From: Melittangium boletus DSM 14713
GTDB taxonomy: Bacteria; Myxococcota; Myxococcia; Myxococcales; Myxococcaceae
Length of the DNA stretch: 64,000 nt
NCBI RefSeq assembly: GCF_002305855.1
Contig: NZ_CP022163.1
Location: forward strand, 2,790,292-2,854,291
Reading direction: 5' to 3'
This document shows positions 15,706-23,527 of this stretch, piece by piece (the first letter of the stretch is position 1; the number at the start of each line of letters is the position of its first letter). A model generated the notes under the pieces. That model was not told the origin of the DNA and ran no database searches. It saw only the letters and a program-made list of their open reading frames with translations. The translations under genes and the position numbers were made by a program.

Positions 15706-17291
15706 GGGAGGGCGACGACGTCACTGACGAGGGAGGGCCCCTGGCTTCGGGGACAGACGAGCAGGGGGGGCGCGGCACCGGAGCCGGGCCCCCTGCGCTC
15801 CACGAGGGTATCGCCCACCACCTCGATGACGAAGAGGCGGCCCGCGTTGTTGTCGGCCACGTAGGCGCGGTTGCCCACCACGGCGAAGCGGCCCGCGGAG
15901 GGCAAGGCGCAGGAGGTGCCTTCGGCGCAGCGCAGCACGAGCGAGGCCCTGACGCGCCCATCCGGGCCGAGCAGCACCAAGCCCGTGCCTCGCACGTCCG
16001 TGAGGTTGAAGTCGCGGTCATAGGTCGCCGCGCCGCTACAGCTCACGAGCAGCCGGTCCCCCACCACGGGGAGAACCCAGAAGGGATTGAGGCAATCCGC
16101 GCCCAGCGCGAGCAGTTCCACCGCGCCGGTCCCGGGCTCGATACGAGCCAGGAAGCCCGGGCCCGCGGCGGCGTAGTCCCGCGCGTCCAGGTTGCCGAGC
16201 GCGGCGTACACGCGTCCGCCGAGCGAGGCGATGCCCGCGGGCGCCGGGAGCGGAGAGCGGTCCGGGAAGGGCTCCAGGGCGTCGCCCGAGGGCAGCACGA
16301 AGGTACCGGTGAGGATGGGCGCGGAGGGGTCGGCCACGGAGACGCGCACCACCCGGCCGCCCGCGGAGGCGTCCGTCTGGAGGTTGCCCAGCAGCGTGAC
16401 GTACGCGTCCGGGCCGTCCAGGGTGAACGCATACGGGTTGGTGTTGGGGCCGAAGTTCACGCTGCCCACGTTGACGAGGGGAATGCCCTGGGGGAAGCGC
16501 GGACCGGGGCTCGGAGCGGGCTCGCCCTCGCGCCGCAGCACCTGGAGCGTGTTGCTCGTGGAGTTGAGGACGAAGACGAAGGGCTCGCGCACGAGCACCT
16601 GGTTGGGCACGAGGCCCGTGGGGGTGCGCGCGGGCAGCTCGCCATAGTCGGACAGCCGCGCCTGGCGCAGCAGCGTGGAGGCGTCCAGCACCAGCAGCAC
16701 GTCCTGCATGCGCGCGAGCGACTGGGGGTTGGTGCCCACCGCCGCCGAGGGCCCGCGCACGTCCGCGCCGGCCTGGATGCCCACCACCTGCCCGGTGTTG
16801 AAGCACGCGGCGACGACGTCATCCGAGCACACCCCCGAGTGGCAGCTCCGGGCGTCCGCGCACACCGTGCCGCACGCGCCACAGTGGAAGGCATCCGTCT
16901 GGACGTCCACGCACGAGCGCCCACAGAGCGCCGAGTCCGGCAGGGTGCACGCGGCCTTGCACTCGCCCCGCTCGCACACCTGATCGGCCGCGCACGCCAC
17001 GCCCCCCGCGCCCGCGCACCCGCCACAATGCTCCGGGTCCGACGCGGTGACGGCACAGGCCCCCCCACAGAGCGAGGCCCCCGCGCGGCACTGGCACGCG
17101 CCCTCCACGCAAAGCTGGGTGCTGGAGCAGGCCACGCCGCAGGCCCCACACTGGGACGAGGAGCTGGAGAGGTCCACGCACGCCTCCCCACAGCGGCTCT
17201 GGCCCTCGGGACACAGGGGCGCCGGATCCGGACAGCCCGTGAGCACGAGGCACAGCAGGGCCACGAGGGCGGGGCTTCGAGACAGCATCAT
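15702..17291 (-). CDS. cysteine-rich beta-propeller surface lipoprotein of the B12 operon
   Basis: This 529-residue protein starts MMLSRSPALVALLCLVLTGC with a lipobox Cys. About 140 residues of repeated Cys modules follow (C-G-x-x-C-V-D-x-x-S/T-D ... H-C-G-x-C-G-x-x-C; for example CVDVQTDAFHCGACGTVC), a pattern frequent in myxobacterial secreted proteins. The remaining 360 residues are strand blocks of a propeller (VLLVLDASTLLRQARL, AYVTLLGNLQTD, RAYVADNNAGRLFVIEV). Its ATG overlaps the TonB receptor stop and its stop overlaps btuF, so it is embedded in the import operon. A cell-surface ligand-capturing partner of the receptor, as BtuG is for BtuB in Bacteroides, is an attractive inference. 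Confidence 0.8.
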   Translation of the reverse strand: MMLSRSPALVALLCLVLTGCPDPAPLCPEGQSRCGEACVDLSSSSSQCGACGVACSSTQLCVEGACQCRAGASLCGGACAVTASDPEHCGGCAGAGGVACAADQVCERGECKAACTLPDSALCGRSCVDVQTDAFHCGACGTVCADARSCHSGVCSDDVVAACFNTGQVVGIQAGADVRGPSAAVGTNPQSLARMQDVLLVLDASTLLRQARLSDYGELPARTPTGLVPNQVLVREPFVFVLNSTSNTLQVLRREGEPAPSPGPRFPQGIPLVNVGSVNFGPNTNPYAFTLDGPDAYVTLLGNLQTDASAGGRVVRVSVADPSAPILTGTFVLPSGDALEPFPDRSPLPAPAGIASLGGRVYAALGNLDARDYAAAGPGFLARIEPGTGAVELLALGADCLNPFWVLPVVGDRLLVSCSGAATYDRDFNLTDVRGTGLVLLGPDGRVRASLVLRCAEGTSCALPSAGRFAVVGNRAYVADNNAGRLFVIEVVGDTLVERRGPGSGAAPPLLVCPRSQGPSLVSDVVALP

Positions 17292-19237
17292 GGCGTCTTC
17301 CCTCCAGGCTCGAACGAGCCCGCCACGGACAGGTACACGGCGCGGCCCGGCAGCGGGTAGCCGACGAAGTCCTCGGCGCGCGCGTCGAAGAGGTTGCGCA
17401 CCTCGGCGGCCACCGTGAGCTCCGTCCGCGTCCCGAAGGTGCTGGACAGGCCCGTGTGCACGAAGGCGCGTCCGGGAAGCACCAGGGCGCCATCCCGGGT
17501 GAGCGCATGGGCGGACTGGGCCGCCAGCTCCACGCGGCCCGTCAGCCACCGTGGACCGCCCAGCACGCGCGCGGAGACCTTATGCCGGGGCCGGTAGGGC
17601 AGCTCGCGCAGGTAGAAGCGTCCATCGCGCTGCAAGTCGCTCGACACCATCAGCGTGTAGCTGAACGCTCCGGAGAGGAAGGGATGCGGCCGCCACTCGC
17701 CCTCCGCCTCGAGTCCCACCACGCGCGCCCGGGCGAAGTTGTAGGGCCTCGCCGCTCCGGGGGGATAGGCCTCGTAGGAGATGAGGTCTTCATAGAGGCT
17801 CGCGAAGCCGCCCACCGAGGCGAAGGACGCGTCCGAGCGGTGCACCAGCGCCGCGTCCGCGTACAGCGCGCGCTCGGGGCGCAAATTGGCGTTGGGCAGC
17901 AGCGTGCCCTGGCGCACGTACAGCTCCAGGAAGGACGGTGCGCGGTGGGCCCGGCCCACGTTGGCGCGCAGCTCGAGGCCCCCGGGCAGCGCCACGGTGG
18001 CGCCCAGCTTCGGAGACCACAATGTATACGGGCCCGCGCGCTCCAGGCGCACCGACGGCGCGAGCAACAGGCGCTCGTCCCACAGCCATACCTCATCCAT
18101 GGCCATGACACTGGCGCGCAGCCACGTGGGCTCCCCACCGCTCGCCGCGTTCGTCTCCACCGCGTTCACGGACTCGCCGCCCAGGCCCACCAGCGCGGAC
18201 ACCGTCTGCCGCGCCCCCAGGCGCGTCCGCCCTTCCACCTCCACGCCCCCCACCCGCTGCACCTGCGCGGGTGATGACCAGGCTCCGCCCGAGAGCACCA
18301 GGCGATCCCTCCGCGCGTACGCGCGTGCGTCCAGCCGCATCCCGCCGTCCCACGCTCCCGCGAGCCGCAGGTTCACCGCGCCCCGGCCCGCCCCCTGCCG
18401 CGCGTCCTCGCTCGGGTTCTGCGCCGTGCCCGCGAGGCCCCGCTCGTCGAAGGACAGCTCGCCCAGCACGTCCAGCGACAGGCGCGCGTTCAGTTCCCGC
18501 CGCAACCGCACGAGGCCGCCCGCCGCGTGGGCATCGTTGTTGACGCGCCGCCGCTCCTCGATGGGACTCCCCGGCAGCGTGGGATTCGGATTGAACGGAT
18601 AGGGAAACCGGCCCTGGGAGGTACCTCCGTGCACGAGCACCAGCGCCTCGTTGCCCGCGATCGGTCCCGTGGCGGACAACCAGCCCACCGCCGTGTCCCA
18701 GCTCCCATAGGACAGCTCCCCCGCGAATCGCGCGTCCGGCCCGGGCCTCCGGGTGATGATGTTGACCACGCCCCCCAGGCCGCCCGAGCCGTAGCGCGCC
18801 CCCGCGCCTCCCCTCAGCACCTCGAAGCGCTCGGCCAGGGCCACGGGCACGCGGGACACGTCGGCGATGCCCCCCGCGCCATTGAGGGGAATTCCATCCA
18901 GCAGCACCAGCGTGCCGTTGGAGGCCGCGCCGCGCACCACCAGACTCTTGCTCTGTCCGTAGCCCCCCGAGTCCTGCAGCGTGACGCCGGGCGCGGTGGA
19001 CAAGAGCGCCGCCGTGTCACGCGCCGCGCCGCCCACGCCCTCCACGGGGATGACGGTGAGGGCGCCGCTGGGGTCCCTCCGCGAGGCCGAGTCCGCGGGC
19101 TCCGGGGTGGGGCGCGCCTCTTCCACCTCCACGGTGGGCACCCGGAAGGGCTCGCTGTCGGGCGTCTGGGCGAGCACGACTCCGCTCGTGCCGAGCGCCA
19201 CGCCCAGCAGGGGCCTGGCGAGGTACGACCAGCGCAT
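17288..19237 (-). CDS. btuB: TonB-dependent outer-membrane receptor, BtuB-like
   Basis: This 649-residue receptor has a signal peptide (YLARPLLGVALGTSGVVLAQ) and a plug domain (about 40-180). Plug motifs are ALLSTAPGVTLQDSGG, SLVVRGAASNGTLVLLDGIP and FEVLRGGAGARYGSGGLGGV. A beta-barrel follows with LGATVALPGGLELRANVGRA, RAPSFLELY and the late EVRNLFDARAEDFVGYPLPG. The plug and moderate length fit BtuB better than large siderophore receptors. A GGAAGG site lies seven bases before the ATG. It heads the operon but only about 56 bp separate it from the upstream FHA gene, and I see no riboswitch there, unlike the lipoprotein operon at 9.7 kb. Confidence 0.85.
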   Translation of the reverse strand: MRWSYLARPLLGVALGTSGVVLAQTPDSEPFRVPTVEVEEARPTPEPADSASRRDPSGALTVIPVEGVGGAARDTAALLSTAPGVTLQDSGGYGQSKSLVVRGAASNGTLVLLDGIPLNGAGGIADVSRVPVALAERFEVLRGGAGARYGSGGLGGVVNIITRRPGPDARFAGELSYGSWDTAVGWLSATGPIAGNEALVLVHGGTSQGRFPYPFNPNPTLPGSPIEERRRVNNDAHAAGGLVRLRRELNARLSLDVLGELSFDERGLAGTAQNPSEDARQGAGRGAVNLRLAGAWDGGMRLDARAYARRDRLVLSGGAWSSPAQVQRVGGVEVEGRTRLGARQTVSALVGLGGESVNAVETNAASGGEPTWLRASVMAMDEVWLWDERLLLAPSVRLERAGPYTLWSPKLGATVALPGGLELRANVGRAHRAPSFLELYVRQGTLLPNANLRPERALYADAALVHRSDASFASVGGFASLYEDLISYEAYPPGAARPYNFARARVVGLEAEGEWRPHPFLSGAFSYTLMVSSDLQRDGRFYLRELPYRPRHKVSARVLGGPRWLTGRVELAAQSAHALTRDGALVLPGRAFVHTGLSSTFGTRTELTVAAEVRNLFDARAEDFVGYPLPGRAVYLSVAGSFEPGGKTP

Positions 19238-19293
19238 TCAACCGCCTTCCACACGCTCCCTCGAGGAGCGAGGGCCGGCCCTTCCTATGGGGC

Positions 19294-19851
19294 TCAACCC
19301 TCGCGCGTCAAGCCGCTCTCCATCAGCGGCATGCGGGAGGCCCGCGAATGGCGCGCGAGCCAATCGAGGATGAACTGATTGAAGGCGGAGAAGTGCAGGA
19401 AGGTCGCCATGACGTCGCCGAAGCGCAGCGACGCGCGCTCGAACAACGGCACGCTCCGGCCGGGGATGAGCAGCGTGCCATCCTGCCAGGTGCCATTGTG
19501 GCTGCCGGCGTCGGACACGCACCAGACGCCCGTGTGCGAGTCCTCGCGGAAGGTGGCGTGCACGCGCGACACGGTGGGGTCATCCACGATGATGTCGCTG
19601 TCCGGGGTGCGGCCCAGGGTGATGCCCGTGGCGGGCGTCACCACCTGCGAGCGCTTGCGCACCTCGAGCACCAGCGGCTCGGCGACGGTGGGCCGACGCA
19701 TCGACAGGCCCGTCATGGTGGAACGGGTAAATAGAGGACGCACGCCCACCGGCGGGGCCTCCCACACCAGCACCGGCCAACACACCGCGCGCCGCACGGA
19801 CTGCGGGTCATCCAGGAACTGTGAGGTGAGCGTGGAGAACTTCAGGTGCAC
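19294..19851 (-). CDS. FHA-domain protein
   Basis: This 185-residue protein has a short N-terminal part and a forkhead-associated domain at about 65-150: ITLGRTPDSDIIVDD, SRVHATFRED and GSHNGTWQDGTLL, the Arg, Ser, His and Asn pattern that binds phosphothreonine. The GTG start at 19851 (VHLKFSTL) is chosen because AGGAGG lies seven bases upstream; an upstream frame to 20037 lacks any such site. It probably recognises a substrate of one of the local Ser/Thr kinases. It lies just upstream of the TonB receptor operon on the same strand and might be transcribed with it. Confidence 0.83.
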   Translation of the reverse strand: MHLKFSTLTSQFLDDPQSVRRAVCWPVLVWEAPPVGVRPLFTRSTMTGLSMRRPTVAEPLVLEVRKRSQVVTPATGITLGRTPDSDIIVDDPTVSRVHATFREDSHTGVWCVSDAGSHNGTWQDGTLLIPGRSVPLFERASLRFGDVMATFLHFSAFNQFILDWLARHSRASRMPLMESGLTREG

Positions 19852-20055
19852 GAAACCGCCTCCTGCACAGTGGAGAGGGCGACAGAATGTGCACGGTCCC
19901 TGATCGCCGCTACCCCCCCTCGAGCGCTGGTAAGCACGGGAATTTCCTGGGTATTCCAGGTAATGAGTCCCACCTTCACGCACCGCGCCATCCCTCTGGA
20001 CCGTGAAGCTGGAGCCGTACACTCCGTGTGGATCCACGCCCGGGGCGAAGCTACC

Positions 20056-20871
20056 TCAGCCCGCGCTTCGAGCGCCCTGGGCCGCGTCCTCGAGTTCGAG
20101 GAGGAACCCCCGCACCGCCTCGAAGATGTGCACGGGCTGATCGCCCGGTGAGGCATGGCCGGAGTCGTGAATCACATGGAGGCGGGCGTCGCGCAGGAGG
20201 TCGACATACGCCCGCTTCGCGGACAGCGGCGTGTAGTCGTGGTCCGAGGCGAGGACCAGGACAGGACAGGTGATGTCCTTCAAGCGATCCAGCACGGACC
20301 AGCCCACGAGCCCTCGGGTCGCGCGCTGATAGGCATCCGGGTCATTGGCGCCAATCGACGCCTCGACGCGCGCGCGGAGTTCCGCATGCTCCGGCTTGGG
20401 AAAGAGCTTTGGCGCGATCAGTCTCGCCAGGGTCTTGGGCCCCAGGAGCTTGAGGATCAACAACCGCGTCGCGAACAGGAGCTTCATGCGCATCGTCCGC
20501 GGAACCATGTCCGGCCCGCTGTTGACGACGGTCAGGCTGCGCACGAGCTCCGGCCGCTCCACCGCGAGCTGGAAGCCCATCATGCCCCCCATGGAGAGGC
20601 CCACGACATGCACGCGCTCGAGCCCCAGCCGGTCGCACAGGGCGGCGATGTCCCGGGCGAAGAGCGGCACCCCATAGGGACCCGGGGGCTTTCCGCTGCG
20701 CCCGTGGCCCCGGACGTCGGGAATGATGACGCGGTGGTGGGCGGCGAGCCGGGGCGCGACAAGCTCCCAGTCCTGCCCGGACGAACCGAGTCCATGGAGG
20801 AGCAACACGGGCGTGCCCGCTCCGGACTCCTCGAAGTGAAGGGATACGCCCTCAAGCGGCATCATCGGCAT
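20056..20871 (-). CDS. alpha/beta hydrolase
   Basis: This 271-residue cytoplasmic hydrolase has the oxyanion loop LLHGLGSSGQDW, the nucleophile elbow GLSMGGMMG with the catalytic Ser, the acid in VLASDHDYTPL and the histidine in HDSGHASPGDQP. The start is placed at MPMMPLEGVSLHFEE; an ATG at 20940 would begin inside the promoter of the divergent TetR gene. A palindromic operator sits 30 bp upstream, so it is probably repressed by the neighbouring TetR protein. The substrate is unknown; families with this lid include esterases, lactonases and haloperoxidase-like enzymes. Confidence 0.87.
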   Translation of the reverse strand: MPMMPLEGVSLHFEESGAGTPVLLLHGLGSSGQDWELVAPRLAAHHRVIIPDVRGHGRSGKPPGPYGVPLFARDIAALCDRLGLERVHVVGLSMGGMMGFQLAVERPELVRSLTVVNSGPDMVPRTMRMKLLFATRLLILKLLGPKTLARLIAPKLFPKPEHAELRARVEASIGANDPDAYQRATRGLVGWSVLDRLKDITCPVLVLASDHDYTPLSAKRAYVDLLRDARLHVIHDSGHASPGDQPVHIFEAVRGFLLELEDAAQGARSAG

Positions 20872-20900
20872 GGTCGAGGCCTCGGGTTCTGGCTGGCGCC

Positions 20901-20918
20901 TGAACGATCGATCATTCA
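20901..20918. promoter_or_regulatory. candidate TetR operator facing the hydrolase gene
   Basis: TGAACGATCGATCATTCA is an 18-bp inverted repeat with one mismatch pair. Its outer half-sites match the perfect palindrome at 20957. It lies 30 bp upstream of the hydrolase start. Confidence 0.7.
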
Positions 20919-20923
20919 CTCGA

Positions 20924-20953
20924 TTGAACGGAACCAGCAATCCATGTTATACA
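20924..20953 (+). promoter_or_regulatory. candidate sigma-70 promoter of the TetR gene
   Basis: TTGAAC and TATACA are separated by 18 bases. The expected start point falls inside the palindrome at 20957-20976, which would allow self-repression. It is an unusually A/T-rich patch for this genome. Confidence 0.55.
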
Positions 20954-20956
20954 GCT

Positions 20957-20976
20957 CTGAACGAACGTTCGTTCAG
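20957..20976. promoter_or_regulatory. perfect 20-bp palindrome, candidate TetR operator
   Basis: CTGAACGAACGTTCGTTCAG reads the same on both strands. It lies 10 bp before the ATG of the TetR gene and overlaps the predicted transcription start. A near copy occurs at 20901. Confidence 0.82.
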
Positions 20977-20986
20977 CAAGGGCATC

Positions 20987-21619
20987 ATGCGTCCCCTTCC
21001 CCGGTCACGTCTACAAGCCCAGAAAGCGACCCTTCCGGGCACGGTGCCGGAAGGTACGCGGCGGAGGATCCTGGAGGAGGCCTTGCGGCTGTTCGCGAGC
21101 CAGGGGTTTCACGGCACGTCGATCCGGGACGTGGCGAAGAAGCTGGAGCTCCAGCCGAGCGCGCTGTACGCGCACTTCTCCTCCAAGGAGCACATCCTCG
21201 CCGAGCTCGTCCAGGTGGGACATGAAGCGCACCAGGAAGCCCTCCGCGCGGCGCTGCGGGACGCGGGGACGGAGCCGGCCGCGCAGGTGCGAGCGCTCGT
21301 GCGCGCCCACACCGTGATGCACGCGGCCCACCCCCAATTGGCGGTCGTGGTGAACGAGGAGATCCACGCCCTGCCGCCCGAGCTCTCCGCCCCGGCGATG
21401 GCGCTGCGCGATCAGTCCGTGGCGCTCCTCACCGAGGTCATCCGGCGAGGCGTGGAGCAGGGACGGTTCTCCCCCCCGCACGAGGCCGCGACCGGAGCGG
21501 CCATCTCCGCGATGGGGACGCGCCTGCCGTATTGGTACGAGCCCTCGGGAGCGCTCGACCTCGACACCCTCGCCAACATCCATGCCGAGCTGGCGCTCCG
21601 CATGCTGGGAGCACGCTGA
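20987..21619 (+). CDS. TetR-family transcriptional regulator
   Basis: This 210-residue repressor has an N-terminal helix-turn-helix at about 20-66: RRRILEEALRLFASQGFHGT, SIRDVAKKLELQPSALYAHF and SSKEHILAEL, the standard TetR pattern. An all-helical ligand-binding domain follows. The ATG at 20987 is preferred because it comes directly after the operator; a GTG at 20870 would read through the promoter. Divergence from the hydrolase, with two matching palindromes between them, indicates control of both genes. The ligand is probably a substrate of the hydrolase, which is inferred. Confidence 0.93.
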   Translation: MRPLPRSRLQAQKATLPGTVPEGTRRRILEEALRLFASQGFHGTSIRDVAKKLELQPSALYAHFSSKEHILAELVQVGHEAHQEALRAALRDAGTEPAAQVRALVRAHTVMHAAHPQLAVVVNEEIHALPPELSAPAMALRDQSVALLTEVIRRGVEQGRFSPPHEAATGAAISAMGTRLPYWYEPSGALDLDTLANIHAELALRMLGAR

Positions 21620-21704
21620 AGGAACGCCCTCTCCTCGCCTCCCTGCTGGCCACCCGATCCGCGGACGCGGATGAAGTCCTTACCCCGAAGCAGGTCGCAA
21701 GGAG

Positions 21705-22703
21705 ATGAACATGAATCGGAGTCATGGCGTTGTCGCGCGCATCGGTGCGTTGCTGTTCGCGCTGTTCATGCTTTCGGCGGCCCCGGCCCATGCGGGCTCG
21801 TGGGTCCACGGCAGCTATACGAACCTCTGGGGCAGCCGAGGCTTCCAGCTCTGGGTTCCTTCCGGATATCAGCCGGGCCAGGCGCTCCCCTTGGTGGTCG
21901 GACTGCACGGATGTCTCCAGAATCCCGACCAGTTCGCCGGCCTCACCCGCCTGAACCAGAAAGCGGACGCCGAGAAGTTCCTGGTCCTCTATCCCAACCA
22001 GGCGACCACATCCAATGCCACGCAGTGCTGGAACTTCATGCTCGCCACCAATCAGGAGCGAGGCCTGGGAGAGCCCTCCATCATCGTGGGGATGGTGAAC
22101 CTGGTGAAGAGCCACTACGCGGTGGACAGCCGCCGCGTCTATGTCGGAGGAGTCTCCGCTGGCGCGGTCATGACCAGCATCCTGCTCGCCTGTTATTCGG
22201 ATGTATTCACCGCCGGCATGGTGGGAGCGGGAGCGATGTACAAGGCGGCGACCACCGCCTCGGGCAGTGCCTATGCCATGAGCTTCGGCAGCATCTACGA
22301 CCCGGACGATCGCGGCCGGGATGCCTGGGCGTGCTCGGGCAAGCCCCGCCGGAGCGTGCCGGTGCTTGTCGTTCACGGCACGGACGACAGCGTCGTCAAT
22401 CCCATCAATGGCGAGCAGACGGTGCGGCAGTTCCTGCAGACCAACGACTACGGGGACGATGGCGTCGACAATGACAGCGTGCCCTACGCGGCCACCCATG
22501 TCTGGAGTGGCGCCGTCCCCGGAGGCCGCGCCTACACCGTCAAGGACTACGTCTACGGAGGCCGTCTGCTCGTCCAGCAGTACGAACTCCATGGCATGGA
22601 TCACGCCTGGCCCGGAGGCGACGACTCCTACCTGTTCGCCGACCCCTCCGGTCCCGATGGCACCTCCATCATGTGGGACTTCTTCAAGCAGCACTCCCGC
22701 TGA
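21705..22703 (+). CDS. secreted PHB-depolymerase-family esterase
   Basis: This 332-residue protein has a signal peptide (ARIGALLFALFMLSAAPAHA) and the esterase fold of the polyhydroxybutyrate depolymerase/feruloyl esterase group. The oxyanion-region motif is LVVGLHGCLQNPDQF, the nucleophile elbow GGVSAGAVM, the acid VHGTDDSVV, and the histidine lies in HGMDHAWPGGD. No substrate-binding domain is attached. It is probably exported and acts on an extracellular polyester or acylated polysaccharide. It follows the TetR gene by 85 bp on the same strand, so it could be co-transcribed. Confidence 0.88.
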   Translation: MNMNRSHGVVARIGALLFALFMLSAAPAHAGSWVHGSYTNLWGSRGFQLWVPSGYQPGQALPLVVGLHGCLQNPDQFAGLTRLNQKADAEKFLVLYPNQATTSNATQCWNFMLATNQERGLGEPSIIVGMVNLVKSHYAVDSRRVYVGGVSAGAVMTSILLACYSDVFTAGMVGAGAMYKAATTASGSAYAMSFGSIYDPDDRGRDAWACSGKPRRSVPVLVVHGTDDSVVNPINGEQTVRQFLQTNDYGDDGVDNDSVPYAATHVWSGAVPGGRAYTVKDYVYGGRLLVQQYELHGMDHAWPGGDDSYLFADPSGPDGTSIMWDFFKQHSR

Positions 22704-22836
22704 GCGGAGCAACAGCCAGAAGAGGGACAGCGCGACGGAAGCACTTCTGACCGAAGAATCCGTCGCCAAGGCAGCGGCCGCGCGGACGACGGCGTTCTAC
22801 ACCGGAGCAACGACAGAATGGTGTGGCACGCCCCCC

Positions 22837-23250
22837 TCACCGCTTGGCCAGGATGTGGCCCTCCGCGTCGACGGCGTATTCGGCGCCGCCACCCGTAACG
22901 AAGACCCCCGGGGCACACCGGGACAGGTCCGGAGTAAAGCGCACGAAGAAGATATTGTTGTCGTTCGGCTGCCAGACCGACACGCGGAAGGACTCCCGGA
23001 GGGCAAGGCACCGAGCCACATCGCTTTCCCCACGAGGGGCGCTTCCGGGCGGCAAGAAGTCGTTCAGCGCTGCCCCGAGCGCCACCACGCTGGGCCCCTC
23101 GATGTGAACCCCTTTCTCATACGACTCGGGAAACCTCACCCGAGCCGCGACCTCATCCGGAGCCCACTCCGCCTTCCGGTACAATCCATATGGGGAAATC
23201 GAGCACCCTGGCAGCAACAAGAACAACGCCGGAGCGGTGAACCATCGCAT
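22837..23250 (-). CDS. small predicted lipoprotein
   Basis: This 137-residue protein begins MRWFTAPALFLLLPGC, a short lipoprotein signal. The mature part has NDFLPPGSAPRGESDVARC, SFRVSVWQPNDNNIFFVRF and GGAEYAVDAEGHILAKR, with two further cysteines that could form a disulfide. The C-terminal region resembles small exported beta-sandwich proteins with no known function. It is convergent with the esterase gene. I do not recognise the family. Confidence 0.65.
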   Translation of the reverse strand: MRWFTAPALFLLLPGCSISPYGLYRKAEWAPDEVAARVRFPESYEKGVHIEGPSVVALGAALNDFLPPGSAPRGESDVARCLALRESFRVSVWQPNDNNIFFVRFTPDLSRCAPGVFVTGGGAEYAVDAEGHILAKR

Positions 23251-23527
23251 GCAGACGAGTGGTAGCCACGGGACAAGTCGGGTCAGAGCGGAGTACCTCC
23301 TGAGTCCACCCTAGCAGATATCGTTGAAATGCCGAATGAGCAGCCGGGAGTTGGCAACTACTGCGACGACTGGGAGATGATCCGGATGAGTTCGGCACGA
23401 CTCCCCATCGGACCACCGACAACAATCCTGACCAGCGAACCCACCGCGAGGAACTCGCAGTAAGCGGTGGGACTGCTCACCGCGCGCCTCTTCACCGCGA
23501 TGGCAATCCCGCCGAGCCTCATTGCCC

